NCBI RefSeq assembly: GCF_000419585.1
Contig: NZ_ATTH01000001.1
Location: 766,005-830,004, forward strand
Source: Salisaeta longa DSM 21114
GTDB lineage: Bacteria; Bacteroidota; Rhodothermia; Rhodothermales; Salinibacteraceae
Direction of reading: 5' to 3'
Length of the DNA: 64,000 nt
Part shown: piece by piece, positions 8,881 through 17,599 of the stretch
Layout of the letters: each line of letters begins with the position of its first letter
Position numbering within the stretch: the stretch's first letter is position 1
The notes under the pieces: model-generated
Database searches by the model: none
The model's input: the letters and a program-made list of their open reading frames with translations, nothing else
Told to the model about the DNA's origin: nothing
Made by a program: the position numbers and the translations under genes

Positions 8881-9774
8881 ATGCACTTACGGTTTTACGC
8901 ATCACCCATGCCCCACCGCAAAATCCGGTTTATTGACCTGCCCGACACGATCGAGCAGGTGCTTACGTTTGTCTTCTGGCTGTTTGTGGGCTCCATCGCG
9001 TTCAGCGTGATGGGCCTGCTGCTGTTGCGGCTGTTTCCAAGCGTCATGCAATTCTTTGGCCCAATGTACACGAAGCTCGTGAAGTCGCCGACGTGGACGT
9101 ACATGACGCTGCTGGCTGTGATGCCGCTGCTCATGTACGGCGCGTCGTTGGGATGGAAGCGGATGACGTTCATCGCCGCCTGGGGCTGCATCATTGGCGG
9201 GGCAAGCGAGCTGATTGGAACGACAGGGGTGTTTACGCCGGGTGGGTTTGTCTTTCCGTTTGGCGCCTACGAGTACACGCACTGGCTGGGAGCGAAAATA
9301 GCGGGCCACGTGCCCTATTTCATTCCGCCGTCGTGGTTTGCCATGTCGATTGTCTCGCTGGATTTGGCGCGGCGGGTGGCCGATACGCGCTGGGCGGCGG
9401 TGGCCTGGGGCACGCTGTTTATGGTGCTGTGGGACGTATCGCTCGATCCGGCCATGAGCCGCGCATTTCCGTTTTGGACGTACGGCGTGGACGGCTTTTA
9501 CTACGGCATGCCGCTGTCTAACTGGTTTGGATGGGCTGGCGTTACCTTTGTGATTCTTGTGGGCTACGAGTACCTGGGCGGCGGCCTCGACAAGCTCAGC
9601 CGCTGGGCGCCGGCCGTGTATGCGCTCAACTGCCTGTTTCCGCTGGCCATCTGCTTGCTGCAAGGGTTGTATGTCGCGGCCCTCGTGGGGGCGGCGGCTA
9701 CGGCACTTCCATTTGTCATAATCTGGAAGGTGCGCGGCACGCCTACGCTCTCGATGACGCCTGCACAAGCCTAG
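8881..9774 (+). CDS. cruF: CruF-like carotenoid 1',2'-hydratase
   Basis: About 297 residues from ATG 8881 (a second ATG at 8908 would give 288); the frame is open upstream to 8788 but without family features. The protein is a multi-spanning membrane protein with seven or eight hydrophobic segments. Conserved polar blocks are GGASELIGTTGVFTPGG with FPFGAYEYTHWLG, DVSLDPAM, FWTYGVDGFYYGMPLSNWFGW, all hallmarks of the CruF / bisanhydrobacterioruberin hydratase family. The enzyme adds water across the terminal psi-end double bond of gamma-carotene or lycopene-type carotenoids, creating the 1'-OH that is later glycosylated. It leads a tight cluster: crtB starts 7 bp after its stop. In Salinibacter relatives this step is part of salinixanthin synthesis. 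Confidence 0.88.
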   Translation: MHLRFYASPMPHRKIRFIDLPDTIEQVLTFVFWLFVGSIAFSVMGLLLLRLFPSVMQFFGPMYTKLVKSPTWTYMTLLAVMPLLMYGASLGWKRMTFIAAWGCIIGGASELIGTTGVFTPGGFVFPFGAYEYTHWLGAKIAGHVPYFIPPSWFAMSIVSLDLARRVADTRWAAVAWGTLFMVLWDVSLDPAMSRAFPFWTYGVDGFYYGMPLSNWFGWAGVTFVILVGYEYLGGGLDKLSRWAPAVYALNCLFPLAICLLQGLYVAALVGAAATALPFVIIWKVRGTPTLSMTPAQA

Positions 9775-9781
9775 AGATGCC

Positions 9782-10708
9782 ATGGACGTTGCTGCTTCGA
9801 CGCATTCTGAAGATGTGGAGGCCCCGGATGGCGACCCGGATGCGTACATCTGGAACGCCTTTCACCATCACTCCCGCACCTTCTCGATGGCTGCGCGGCT
9901 GCTTCCGCCGTCGCGGCAACTGCCCATCGCCACGCTCTATCTGTTCTGCCGGCGGGTGGACACGCTCGCCGATGAGCGCGTGCTCGATGTAGGGGCCGAG
10001 CAGGCGCTGCGTGAGGTGGCGGCGCTGGAAGACCGCCTCGATCGGACGCTGGCAGGCCATCCGCCGGAAGCCCTGCTGTGGCAGCGGCTCGCGGATGTGC
10101 ATGCGCGCTACGGGCTGCAGCGGGCGCCGATGGATGAGCTCATCGCCGGGGCCCGCTTCGACTTGGAGGGGCGTACGGTGGAGACGCTGGACGACCTGGT
10201 GCACTATTCGAACCTGGTGGGCGGCAGCGTGGGCGCTATGATGCTGCCGTTTCTGTGCGTTGGGCAAGACCACGAACCGCTCGATGCGCCGGCGCGCACG
10301 CTGGGCATCGCCATGCAGATCACAAACATCACCCGCGACGTGGGGGAAGACCTCCGGATGCGCGAGCGGGTGTACCTGCCGCGGGCGTGGATGGACGAAG
10401 CCGGGGTGACGGTGGACGACCTGCGCGCCGGCCGCGTGACGCCGGCCTACCGTGGCCTCATGGAGCGCGTGATGGAAGCGGCCGAGGAGCGGTACACCGA
10501 AGGGATGGCGGCTATCGATGCCCTACCGTGGAAAGTGCGCCTCGGCATTGGCAGCGCGGCGCGCATGTACCGGGAGATCATGAACGAGGTGCGCCGCAAC
10601 GGCTACGACAACCTCACGGAGCGCGCATACGTCTCGTGGCCGCGCAAGCTGGGGCGCGTGGCGGTGGATACGTACGCCCGGCGCAAGGCGGCGCTCAAAG
10701 ATGCGTAA
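9782..10708 (+). CDS. crtB: Phytoene synthase
   Basis: 308 residues, normal for squalene/phytoene synthases. The two aspartate-rich motifs that bind the Mg-diphosphates of geranylgeranyl diphosphate are visible: DTLAD at 60-64 and DVGED at 186-190 inside NITRDVGEDLRMRERVYLP. It condenses two GGPP into phytoene, the committed step of carotenoid synthesis. The adjacent cruF favours phytoene over squalene synthase. It sits 7 bp after cruF and 6 bp before the acyltransferase gene, so the three are almost certainly one operon. Desaturase (crtI), cyclase, ketolase and glycosyltransferase genes are not in the window. Confidence 0.92.
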   Translation: MDVAASTHSEDVEAPDGDPDAYIWNAFHHHSRTFSMAARLLPPSRQLPIATLYLFCRRVDTLADERVLDVGAEQALREVAALEDRLDRTLAGHPPEALLWQRLADVHARYGLQRAPMDELIAGARFDLEGRTVETLDDLVHYSNLVGGSVGAMMLPFLCVGQDHEPLDAPARTLGIAMQITNITRDVGEDLRMRERVYLPRAWMDEAGVTVDDLRAGRVTPAYRGLMERVMEAAEERYTEGMAAIDALPWKVRLGIGSAARMYREIMNEVRRNGYDNLTERAYVSWPRKLGRVAVDTYARRKAALKDA

Positions 10709-10714
10709 TCGCCT

Positions 10715-11392
10715 ATGATGCCGTTCCTCATTCGCACGCTCATTCGGTACGAGCTGTGGCAGGCGTTCCGTTGGATCGACTATGCGGCGCCGCAGCTTCC
10801 TGCGCTGCCCGAGGGGCCGGTCATCTGCTACGCGAACCACCACCATGTGTACGACGCGCACCTCCTGTGGTACCTCGTCTCGCACACGATGGGCCGCCCC
10901 AGCACGGTGTGGATGGAGGAATGGGACCGGTATCCGCTGTTTGCGCCGGTCGGTGCGCAGCCGTTTCCGGCGTCCGACCCCGCCCGGCGCGCAGCAACGG
11001 TGCGCCGTACGGCGCGCCGGTTTCGGTCGGCGCCCCGCACGGTGCTCGTCTATTTCCCGGAGGGCGAGCTGCACGCGCCCGAGGAGGGCCTCCGGCCGTT
11101 TCCTTCGGGAGCCGTCGAGCGCCTGGCGCGGCTTTACCCCAACGCCCACTGGTGGCCGGTGGGGCTGCATGTGACGTGGCGGGGCCATCAGCGGCCGGTG
11201 GCGCTGCTCAGGGGCGGCACGGTGCAGCCGGAGCCGCCTCGTACGCCGCGGGCGACGCTGCAGGCGGTGTGGCGCCCCCTGCGCGATGCGGTGCCCGGCA
11301 CAACGGTGCGCCTCATGCGCGGGCCGCGGGCGCGGGCCGAGCGGTGGAGCCTGCGGTGGACCCGCGGCTTCTTTGCGCGCTACTTGCGCTGA
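10715..11392 (+). CDS. PlsC-type acyltransferase, CruD-like candidate
   Basis: 225 residues with the HX4D catalytic motif of glycerolipid acyltransferases (NHHHVYD, His42 and Asp47) and the FPEG motif (114-117). The family moves acyl chains from acyl-ACP/CoA to a hydroxyl at the membrane face. It directly follows crtB (6 bp) in the carotenoid operon. In green sulfur bacteria the CruD enzyme that acylates carotenoid glucosides belongs to this same superfamily, and salinixanthin of Salinibacter is an acylated carotenoid glucoside, so a CruD role is the best contextual guess. Ordinary lysophospholipid acylation remains possible. Two adjacent ATGs (10715, 10718) leave the exact start open. Confidence 0.8.
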   Translation: MMPFLIRTLIRYELWQAFRWIDYAAPQLPALPEGPVICYANHHHVYDAHLLWYLVSHTMGRPSTVWMEEWDRYPLFAPVGAQPFPASDPARRAATVRRTARRFRSAPRTVLVYFPEGELHAPEEGLRPFPSGAVERLARLYPNAHWWPVGLHVTWRGHQRPVALLRGGTVQPEPPRTPRATLQAVWRPLRDAVPGTTVRLMRGPRARAERWSLRWTRGFFARYLR

Positions 11393-11491
11393 AATGCCAC
11401 AAACAAAACGCCAACACGTGACGTAGGGCGAACAGCAGGCGGCTCAACCGTTATCCATGCGCTGGTCCTTTACCATCAACCGTTGCTTTCC

Positions 11492-12109
11492 ATGATAGCC
11501 CTGGTGCTTGCGGTGTCGCTTACCTTTGCCGACTCGGTTCAAGCAAATTACGCCCAACAGGATGTGGCCGCGCTGCGGAGCCTCCTGCAGCAGGCCGACA
11601 CCCGCATGCACCGCCTGCTGTGCCGGTATCGGCTCTATCCGCTCACCGAAGAGGGCGACATCATCGAGGACATTCCGGAAGACCTCCCGAACGGATCGGC
11701 GCGTGAGCTGGCGCTGTTGTCGGGGCTGTGGGCCTATCGCGCCGGGGAGGCGTCGTTCTTTGGGGCCATTCGCTACGGGCGCCGCTCGCAAGATCTGTTG
11801 GAGAAGGCACGGGCCCGCGACCCCAACGACCCGTATGTGCTGCTCGTGGCCGGGCAATCGCTTATGTTTCGCCCAGCCATCGCGGGGCGCGATCTGGAGG
11901 CCGCCGCACAGCACTTCCAGCGGCTGGTGGATGTCGTGCACGCGCATACCTCGGCGGGCATCGCGATGGCAGAAGCCAAGACGTGGTTGTGGATGGCGTA
12001 CCGTGCCCTTGAGTGGACGGGGAAAGCCGACCGCTTGCGTGCGGAGTTGTTAGCGGGTGGGCTGCCGTCGCTCTACACCCAATTTCTGAACGACCCGCCC
12101 CGCATCTGA
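11492..12109 (+). CDS. Exported TPR-like protein, function unknown
   Basis: 205 residues from ATG 11492; a TTG at 11483 is in frame but less likely. The N-terminus MIALVLAVSLTFADSVQA is a plausible signal peptide. The mature part is helical with TPR-like spacing: RYGRRSQDLLEKARARDPNDPYVLLVAGQS and AAAQHFQRLVDVV. It resembles small helical-repeat proteins that report on 'tetratricopeptide repeat' searches but I do not recognise a named family. It follows the carotenoid operon by 99 bp on the same strand and could be its last gene, or an independent unit. It converges on ruvB with a 22-bp gap. Confidence 0.72.
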   Translation: MIALVLAVSLTFADSVQANYAQQDVAALRSLLQQADTRMHRLLCRYRLYPLTEEGDIIEDIPEDLPNGSARELALLSGLWAYRAGEASFFGAIRYGRRSQDLLEKARARDPNDPYVLLVAGQSLMFRPAIAGRDLEAAAQHFQRLVDVVHAHTSAGIAMAEAKTWLWMAYRALEWTGKADRLRAELLAGGLPSLYTQFLNDPPRI

Positions 12110-12131
12110 TCGAGCGCGCCCTCGTGCGTCC

Positions 12132-13187
12132 TTATTCCTGACGCTCGCGGGGATGGCCGCGCGTAAACAGGTCGCCGGTGCGGCTGCCGCTATCGCGGTC
12201 GAAGTGTTTGTAGGCCCGCGGCAGCGCGACGCGCCCGCGCGGGGTGCGCTCCAGAAAGCCCTCCTGGATGAGGTACGGCTCGTACACCTCCTCCAGCGTC
12301 CCCGACTCCTCGCCGACCGAAACCGCCAGGTTTTTGAGGCCGGTGGGGCCGCCATCGAAGTTGTCGATGAGGGTGAGCAGGATGCGCGTGTCCATGTCGT
12401 CGAGGCCCGCGGCATCCACGTCGAGCGCATTCAGCGCATGATCGGCCACGGCGCGCGTGATGATGCCATCGCCCTCCACCTCCGCGAAGTCGCGCGTGCG
12501 GCGCAGGAGCCGGTTCGCCACGCGCGGGGTGCCGCGGCTGCGCGTAGCAATCTCGTGTGCGCCGTCGTGGGTGGTCTCCACGTTGAGGATTCCGGCCGAG
12601 CGGAGCGTAATCTGCTGGAGCAGCTCGGCCGTGTAGTAGTCGTAGCGGAAGTCGATGCCGAAGCGCGCGCGCAGCGGCGCCGTGAGCAGTCCCTTGCGGG
12701 TGGTGGCCCCCACCAGCGTAAACGGCGGCAGCTGAATCTGCACGGTGCGCGCGTTGGGCCCCGCGTCGATGACGATGTCGATGCGGTAGTCCTCCATGGC
12801 CGAGTAGAGGTATTCCTCCACCACCGAGCTGAGGCGGTGAATCTCATCGATAAACATCACGTCGCCCTCCTGCAGGTTGGTGAGCACGCCTGCAATGTCG
12901 GCGGGGCGCTCCAGCACCGGCCCGCTCGTGGTGCGAATGCGCGCGCCCATCTCGTGCGCAATGATGTACGAGAGCGTCGTTTTGCCCAGGCCGGGCGGCC
13001 CCGAGAGCAGCACATGATCCAGCGTCTCGCCGCGTTGCAGCGCGGCGGTCATGAAGACGCGCAGGTTCTTCTTGATCTTGTCCTGACCGATAAAATCATC
13101 CAGCGTTTGCGGACGCAACAGCTGCTCCACATCGGCATCGGAGGCGTCGGGGCGCGGCGTAAGATCGTTGGCGCGGGATTCGGGCAT
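12132..13187 (-). CDS. ruvB: Holliday junction branch migration ATPase RuvB
   Basis: 351 residues from ATG 13187 (MPESRANDL); an in-frame ATG nine bases upstream at 13196 is an alternative. Walker A is GPPGLGKTT, Walker B is DEIH within [13 protein letters not shown], and sensor motif [18 protein letters not shown] plus arginine finger region [13 protein letters not shown] are all present, followed by the C-terminal winged helix with RTPRGR. RuvB hexamers drive branch migration with RuvA and RuvC in recombination repair. ruvA and ruvC are not adjacent. Upstream lies a 700-bp repeat-rich gap that must hold its promoter. Confidence 0.96.
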   Translation of the reverse strand: MPESRANDLTPRPDASDADVEQLLRPQTLDDFIGQDKIKKNLRVFMTAALQRGETLDHVLLSGPPGLGKTTLSYIIAHEMGARIRTTSGPVLERPADIAGVLTNLQEGDVMFIDEIHRLSSVVEEYLYSAMEDYRIDIVIDAGPNARTVQIQLPPFTLVGATTRKGLLTAPLRARFGIDFRYDYYTAELLQQITLRSAGILNVETTHDGAHEIATRSRGTPRVANRLLRRTRDFAEVEGDGIITRAVADHALNALDVDAAGLDDMDTRILLTLIDNFDGGPTGLKNLAVSVGEESGTLEEVYEPYLIQEGFLERTPRGRVALPRAYKHFDRDSGSRTGDLFTRGHPRERQE

Positions 13188-13259
13188 GCCACACATAGGT
13201 TAGACACAAAAGCGACCGGTGCATTCAAGCCAACAGCAAATGGAGGGGTTCCGTGGCGG

Positions 13260-13289
13260 CCCTCGCTTCGCTCCTTGCAATACAATGAC
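13260..13289 (-). repeat. Partial copy of the GTCATTG dispersed repeat
   Basis: Read on the minus strand from 13289 it begins GTCATTGTATTGCAAGGAG and continues as a GCGAAGCGAGGG tail. This matches the left arm of the fuller copy at 13393-13493 (GTCATTGCGAGGAGCC...), with a short insertion. It lacks the GGCAATCTCC segment. It points away from the complete copy, 100 bp distant, giving a head-to-head arrangement. Confidence 0.6.
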
Positions 13290-13392
13290 GAGAAGAAGAA
13301 AACCAAGAACAGAGCACTGATGATTCAGAAGGTTATCCGGATTGGCTTTACAACTGCACGTTCACCATTCGAAAGAAAATGCACACCCACTT

Positions 13393-13493
13393 GTCATTGC
13401 GAGGAGCCGAAGGCGACGTGGCAATCTCCGTGTACGGAGGGAGACGCTTGTTGTGGAGATTGCCGACCCGTGGAGATCGCTTTTGAAAATGAC
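13393..13493 (+). repeat. Full dispersed palindromic repeat (GTCATT...AATGAC)
   Basis: A 101-bp element whose ends are inverted: GTCATTGCGAGGAGCC at the left and ...TTTTGAAAATGAC at the right. Inside, GGCAATCTCC (13420-13429) and GGAGATTGCC (13455-13464) are perfect complements and would form the stem of a hairpin over a 25-nt loop. Sequences of this type (cattgcgaggag..., gcaatctcc) occur as non-coding dispersed repeats in many bacterial genomes; they behave like MITE or REP elements. Related pieces are seen at 13260-13289, 13572-13602, 26806-26848 and 34878-34927. Confidence 0.8.
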
Positions 13494-13571
13494 CCACCTG
13501 GGGAGATGATTAACCGCGCGTTGATGGCTCAAATGTGCATGCTCAACGCACAGAAAAGTACGCCTCACCTT

Positions 13572-13602
13572 GGCATCGCGAGGACTGAGCAAAGACGAAA
13601 GG
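13572..13602 (+). repeat. Degenerate copy of the GTCATTG repeat
   Basis: GGCATCGCGAGGACTGAG followed by CAAAGACGAAAGG resembles the left arm of the 13393 element (CATTGCGAGGAG...GAAGGCGACG) with several mismatches and no right arm. Assignment rests on similarity alone and could be chance. Confidence 0.35.
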
Positions 13603-13891
13603 TGTGAAATCTACATTATATCTACGCTCTCTCTCGGTGCTACGGGCAGCAGCGCCTTCTGCCACAGGCTCGCGTACCCGTTACTTCTATCAAACAGCGC
13701 ATAGGCGCGTTGCGCCAAACGCGCCGCGCAACACAGGTGTCGTGCTTACGTTAAGAAATTCCGAAGCGGAATGGAAATTGCTAAGCGCGTGCCGTATGCT
13801 TAGCTGTGTGTTGCCGTCGTAGGCCACAGAGGGGAACCCGTCGGCGGCACAGCCCCTGCTTGCGAAGCTGATTCATCAGATCCGCCCTCCC

Positions 13892-15394
13892 ATGCTTGAA
13901 CTTCATCAGAAACAAGAGCTCCAACAGAAGCTCTCGCCGCAGCAAATTCAGTACATCAAGCTGCTGCAGCTTAACACGTTGGACCTTGAGCAGCGGATTA
14001 AGGACGAGCTTGAAGAAAATCCGTTGCTGGAGGAAGGACTGGACGACGAGGAGCGCCGGCGCGAGGAAGAGATCGAGGCGAACACCTCCGCCGAATCCGA
14101 AAACGAGGTGGAGACGGAGGACGTGGACGACGAGGAGTTTGACGTCGAGGACCTGCTCAACAGCAGCGACGACCTGTACGGCTACAAGGCGAGTCCGGGC
14201 TACAATGAAGACGATGACGACCGCGAGCGCCCCATGCCCTCGGCGCCCACGCTGGCCGAGCGGCTGTCCGATCAACTCTCGTTTCTGGACCTCAGCGACA
14301 CCGATCAGCTCATCGCCGAGCAAATCATCGGGTCGATTGACGAGGACGGCTACCTGCGCCGTCCGGTGGAGTCCATTCTCGACGACATCCTCTTCAATCA
14401 CGGCGTCGACCTCACGGAAGCGGACGTAGAACGCGTGCTCCGGCAGGTGCAGTCGCTCGATCCGGCCGGCATCGCCGCGCGCGACTTGCAGGAGTGCCTG
14501 CTGCTGCAGCTCTACCGTATGCCGGAGGACGTGGAGGGGCGCGCCGTCGCTATAGAGATGCTGGAGCGCCAGTACAAGGCGTTCACCATGAAGCACTTCG
14601 GAAAGCTGAAAAAGCGCCTGGACGTAGACGACCGGACGCTCAAGACGGCCTTCGAACTGATCCAGAACCGCCTCGACCCGAAGCCCGGCGAGGGGACCTT
14701 CTCGGAGGAGACGAACTACATCACGCCCGATTTTACCGTGCGGTACGTCGATGGCGAGTTCATCATCACGCTCAACGGCCGCAACGCCCCCGACCTGCAC
14801 ATCTCGCGCCACTACCGCAAGATGCTCGAAAAGCTGCGGGCGCAAAAGAAAAAGGAAACGAAAGAAGTGGACACCGACACGAAGCAGTTCCTGAAAAATA
14901 AGTTCGACTCGGCCCGCTGGTTCATCAACTCCATCAATCAGCGGCGCCACACCATGTCGCTGGTCATGGATGCGATTGTGCAGCTCCAGGAGGATTTCTT
15001 CCGATATGGCGAGGGCAACCTCAAGCCCATGATTTTGCAGGACGTGGCCGACATCATCGACATGGATATCTCGACGGTGAGCCGCGTGGTGAACGGCAAG
15101 TACGTGCAAACGGAGTTCGGCGTCTACGAGCTGAAGTACTTCTTCTCGGAGGGCCTGGAGACGGTGGACGGCGAGGAGGTGTCGAACAAAGAGGTGAAGG
15201 CGATCCTGCAGGACATCGTGGATCACGAAGACAAGACCGATCCGATGTCCGATCAGAGCCTGGCCGATGCGCTAGAGGAGAAAGGATTCAAGATTGCCCG
15301 CCGCACCGTCTCGAAGTATCGGAAGCAGTTGGGCATTCCGGTGGCGCGCCTGCGGAAAGAAATTGTGCTCGACGACGAAACCGTTGAGGGGTAG
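13892..15394 (+). CDS. rpoN: RNA polymerase sigma-54 factor
   Basis: 500 residues. Region I is the glutamine/leucine-rich activator-interacting segment (MLELHQKQELQQKLSPQQIQ). Region II (about 47-110) is exceptionally acidic, with runs of D and E, longer than in Proteobacteria. The core-binding domain follows (APTLAERLSDQLSFLDLS, SLDPAGIAARDLQECLLLQL). The C-terminal DNA-binding part includes the HTH (LQDVADIIDMDISTVSRVVN) and the RpoN box ARRTVSKYRK at 469-478, which reads the -24 promoter element. It directs transcription that depends on AAA+ activators. No such activator and no convincing -24/-12 promoter is seen in the window. It is monocistronic, with 172 bp to the next gene. Confidence 0.96.
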   Translation: MLELHQKQELQQKLSPQQIQYIKLLQLNTLDLEQRIKDELEENPLLEEGLDDEERRREEEIEANTSAESENEVETEDVDDEEFDVEDLLNSSDDLYGYKASPGYNEDDDDRERPMPSAPTLAERLSDQLSFLDLSDTDQLIAEQIIGSIDEDGYLRRPVESILDDILFNHGVDLTEADVERVLRQVQSLDPAGIAARDLQECLLLQLYRMPEDVEGRAVAIEMLERQYKAFTMKHFGKLKKRLDVDDRTLKTAFELIQNRLDPKPGEGTFSEETNYITPDFTVRYVDGEFIITLNGRNAPDLHISRHYRKMLEKLRAQKKKETKEVDTDTKQFLKNKFDSARWFINSINQRRHTMSLVMDAIVQLQEDFFRYGEGNLKPMILQDVADIIDMDISTVSRVVNGKYVQTEFGVYELKYFFSEGLETVDGEEVSNKEVKAILQDIVDHEDKTDPMSDQSLADALEEKGFKIARRTVSKYRKQLGIPVARLRKEIVLDDETVEG

Positions 15395-15555
15395 CCGCTG
15401 CCGGCAAACGCTCGTGGGACAGACGTTCAGCCGTTGGCGCATCAGGCGCCCCGTGGCAAGCGCGCATTGCAACAAGCGCGGAACGACGCGCGCGCTGAGA
15501 ATCAGGGCGCAGGGGCGGAAGTAGAACGGCGCGTCGCAAATCACTTCGCAAAATG

Positions 15556-15562
15556 AAGGAGG
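15556..15562 (+). promoter_or_regulatory. Shine-Dalgarno deciding a GTG start
   Basis: AAGGAGG lies 4 nt before GTG 15567. The ATG inside the same stretch (15553) is out of frame with the TolC-like protein and the frame has no ATG before the signal peptide, so this strong SD supports GTG as the true start. Few other genes in the window have an SD this good. Confidence 0.6.
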
Positions 15563-15566
15563 ACGT

Positions 15567-16904
15567 GTGTTTCGATATTGTTGGGTTGTCATTGCGCTGA
15601 CGCTTGGGGGCGCCCCGGTAGCAGCGCAGCCCGCGTCAAGCCCCGATACCTTGCGCGTGGGAGCGGTGGTGCAACGCGTACTACAGGCCAATCTGCAGGC
15701 GCAAGTAGCCCGCAACACCGCGCAGATTGCCCGCAACAACGTCAGCTGGGGCAACGCGTCGTTTTTGCCGCGCGTGACGGCGCAGGGGTACTACGACGGG
15801 ACCATCACCGACGCGACGCAGCAGTTTGTGGGCCAGCCGAGCGAGGAGATCAACGGGGCCCGCGAGACGCAGTACGGCGCCGGCGCCACCCTGTCGTGGA
15901 CGGTGTTTGACGGGCTGCGGCGCTTTTCGGTGTACGACCGCCTTCAGGCCGAGCGGGCCGGGGCAGAAGCCGGTGCCGCCGGCGTGGCCAACCAGCTGGT
16001 GGCCGACGCGCGCATCACGTACTACGAGATCGTGCGGCAGCAGCAACAGCTCGAGGTTTTGCGCGAGGCCGTCTCCATCTCGCGTGAGCGGCTGCGTATC
16101 GCCCGCGCCCGCGAAGCCGTAGGCACCGCATCGGTGCTGGACGTGCGGCAGGCGCTGGTGGACCTAAACGCCGACCGCTCCGATCTGCTGCGGCAGGAGA
16201 CGGCGCTTGTGCGCACGAAGGCCGCGCTCAACCGCCTCATGAACCGTCCGCCGCGCGCGCCGTTGGGCTACGCCGTCACGCCGCGCATTCCGGTTGACAC
16301 GACCCTGCAGAAGGATCGGTTGCAGGCGGCCGCCGTGCAGGCCAGCCCGGCCCTCGCGCAGGCGCAGCAGCAGGTGCGCGCCGAGCAGGCCACGCAGCGC
16401 GCCGTGCGGGCCGACTTTTTCCCGACGCTGGATGCCTCGGTGGGCTACAGCTATGCCTCGGTCAATGCCCCCAGCGGCTTCCTGATTGAGAGCACCAGCA
16501 CCAACCTCACGTACGGCCTCACGCTCAGCTTCGACATCTTTGACGGCTTGAACCGCTACCGGCGTCTGGAGAACGCGGCCGTCGCGGTGCGATCGGCCAC
16601 GCTGCAGGCCCGCGACATCCGGCTCCAACTTGCCACGCGCATCGACCAGCAGTATGCCGACTACCGCAATCAGCTCGCCCTTGTCTCCATCGTCCGCGAA
16701 AACCAGCAAGCGGCCGCCGCCAACGTGACCGTTGCGCTTGCGCAATTCGAGCAAGGCACCATCACGTCCGTCGAGCTTCGGGAAGTGCAGGAGCAATTTA
16801 TTCGGGCCGAGAGCCGCCTCCTCGACGCGCAATTTGAAGCCAAGCGCGCCGCGATAGAATTGCGCGCCCTTACAGGCGCCTACGCCTCGCCCGAGCGTCC
16901 CTGA
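15567..16904 (+). CDS. TolC-family outer membrane efflux protein
   Basis: 445 residues from a GTG start. A signal peptide (MFRYCWVVIALTLGGAPVAAQ) is followed by two homologous OEP repeats. Typical TolC features are long coiled-coil helices (QLEVLREAVSISRERLRIARAREAVGTASVLDVRQALVDLNADRS and FEQGTITSVELREVQEQFIRAESRLLDAQFEAKRA, here only cited in part) and alternating beta-barrel strands (SVGYSYASVNAPSGF, TYGLTLSFDIFDGL). It would form the outer-membrane channel of a type I or RND export system. No inner-membrane partner is next to it; the RND pair at 49.6-54.2 kb lacks its own outer-membrane component and could use this one. Not an exact TolC ortholog, so no symbol. Confidence 0.9.
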   Translation: MFRYCWVVIALTLGGAPVAAQPASSPDTLRVGAVVQRVLQANLQAQVARNTAQIARNNVSWGNASFLPRVTAQGYYDGTITDATQQFVGQPSEEINGARETQYGAGATLSWTVFDGLRRFSVYDRLQAERAGAEAGAAGVANQLVADARITYYEIVRQQQQLEVLREAVSISRERLRIARAREAVGTASVLDVRQALVDLNADRSDLLRQETALVRTKAALNRLMNRPPRAPLGYAVTPRIPVDTTLQKDRLQAAAVQASPALAQAQQQVRAEQATQRAVRADFFPTLDASVGYSYASVNAPSGFLIESTSTNLTYGLTLSFDIFDGLNRYRRLENAAVAVRSATLQARDIRLQLATRIDQQYADYRNQLALVSIVRENQQAAAANVTVALAQFEQGTITSVELREVQEQFIRAESRLLDAQFEAKRAAIELRALTGAYASPERP

Positions 16905-16927
16905 AACGCGGTATTGTAAGGTTATTG

Positions 16928-16955
16928 TTGGGCTGCCACAAACCTGTTACGTTGT
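16928..16955 (+). promoter_or_regulatory. Candidate Bacteroidetes-type promoter for the FAS1 gene
   Basis: TTG at 16928-16930, a 17-nt spacer, then TACGTTGT at 16948-16955, compared with the Bacteroidetes -33 TTG / -7 TAnnTTTG pattern. It lies 88 bp upstream of the fasciclin start. The -7 box matches 6 of 8 positions at best, so this is a weak prediction. Confidence 0.3.
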
Positions 16956-17043
16956 GAAGGACGCATGCAATACTTGAGGCGTGCGTGCGTTGTGCGTAGT
17001 AGATGTTTTTCCGACACCTACTCATTGCACAGTAGAACCAACT

Positions 17044-17580
17044 ATGTACCGTACACTCATTGCTAGCGGCCTCTTGGCGCTGTTGCTCGTGATTCCCGCC
17101 CAAGCACAATCCGACACGGGCGACATCGTAGAGACAGCCATCGAGGCGAAAGGCTTCAACACACTCGTGAAAGCCGTACAAGCAGCCGATCTGGTCGAGA
17201 CGCTGAAGGGGGAAGGGCCGTTCACGGTGTTCGCTCCGACGGACAAGGCGTTTGCCGCGCTGCCCGACGGCACGCTTGAAAGCCTGCTGAAGCCAGAAAA
17301 CAAAGATCAGCTGCGCGCGATCCTGACGTACCACGTCGTCTCGGGTGAAGTGACCGCCGAGGAAGTAGTGGGCATGGATCAGGCCATGACCGTGCAGGGC
17401 CAGCCCCTGGGCATCATGGTACAGGACGGTACGGTGTACCTGCAAGGCAAGAACAAAGCGCAGGTCGTCACCACCGATATCCAGACCTCCAACGGCGTGA
17501 TCCACGTGATTGACACCGTGCTACTGCCGCCCGCCGAAGAAGACAGCGGCGACATGGGCGGAGACAGCGACGGCCGGTAA
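17044..17580 (+). CDS. Secreted fasciclin (FAS1) domain protein
   Basis: 178 residues from ATG 17044, chosen because it opens directly onto a signal peptide ([22 protein letters not shown]). One FAS1 domain fills the rest: H1-type motif [17 protein letters not shown], the central [23 protein letters not shown] and the H2-type closing segment [14 protein letters not shown]. The tail is acidic and glycine rich ([14 protein letters not shown]). FAS1 proteins are extracellular or periplasmic adhesion-like proteins in bacteria; the ligand is unknown. A strong intrinsic terminator follows 60 bp downstream, so it is monocistronic. Confidence 0.92.
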   Translation: MYRTLIASGLLALLLVIPAQAQSDTGDIVETAIEAKGFNTLVKAVQAADLVETLKGEGPFTVFAPTDKAFAALPDGTLESLLKPENKDQLRAILTYHVVSGEVTAEEVVGMDQAMTVQGQPLGIMVQDGTVYLQGKNKAQVVTTDIQTSNGVIHVIDTVLLPPAEEDSGDMGGDSDGR

Positions 17581-17599
17581 CGCCCGTTTGCTTGCCTGT

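Larger units (their letters stand above)
13197..13891. other. 695-bp intergenic repeat nest between ruvB and rpoN
   Basis: No convincing gene is seen here. The stretch holds one full copy and two partial copies of a dispersed repeat family (listed separately), lies between divergently transcribed ruvB and rpoN, and is lower in G+C than the genes around it. The last 250 bases before rpoN contain no repeat that I can recognise and must include the rpoN promoter; an AT-richer patch occurs at 13741-13790. A 72-codon frame at 13604-13822 has no family resemblance and is not annotated. Confidence 0.7.

Noticed and set aside
12153-13607. 484-codon plus-strand frame antisense to ruvB and into the repeat nest
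   Set aside because: Shadow of ruvB continuing by chance through the repeats; the part after 13200 is repeat sequence, not a protein.
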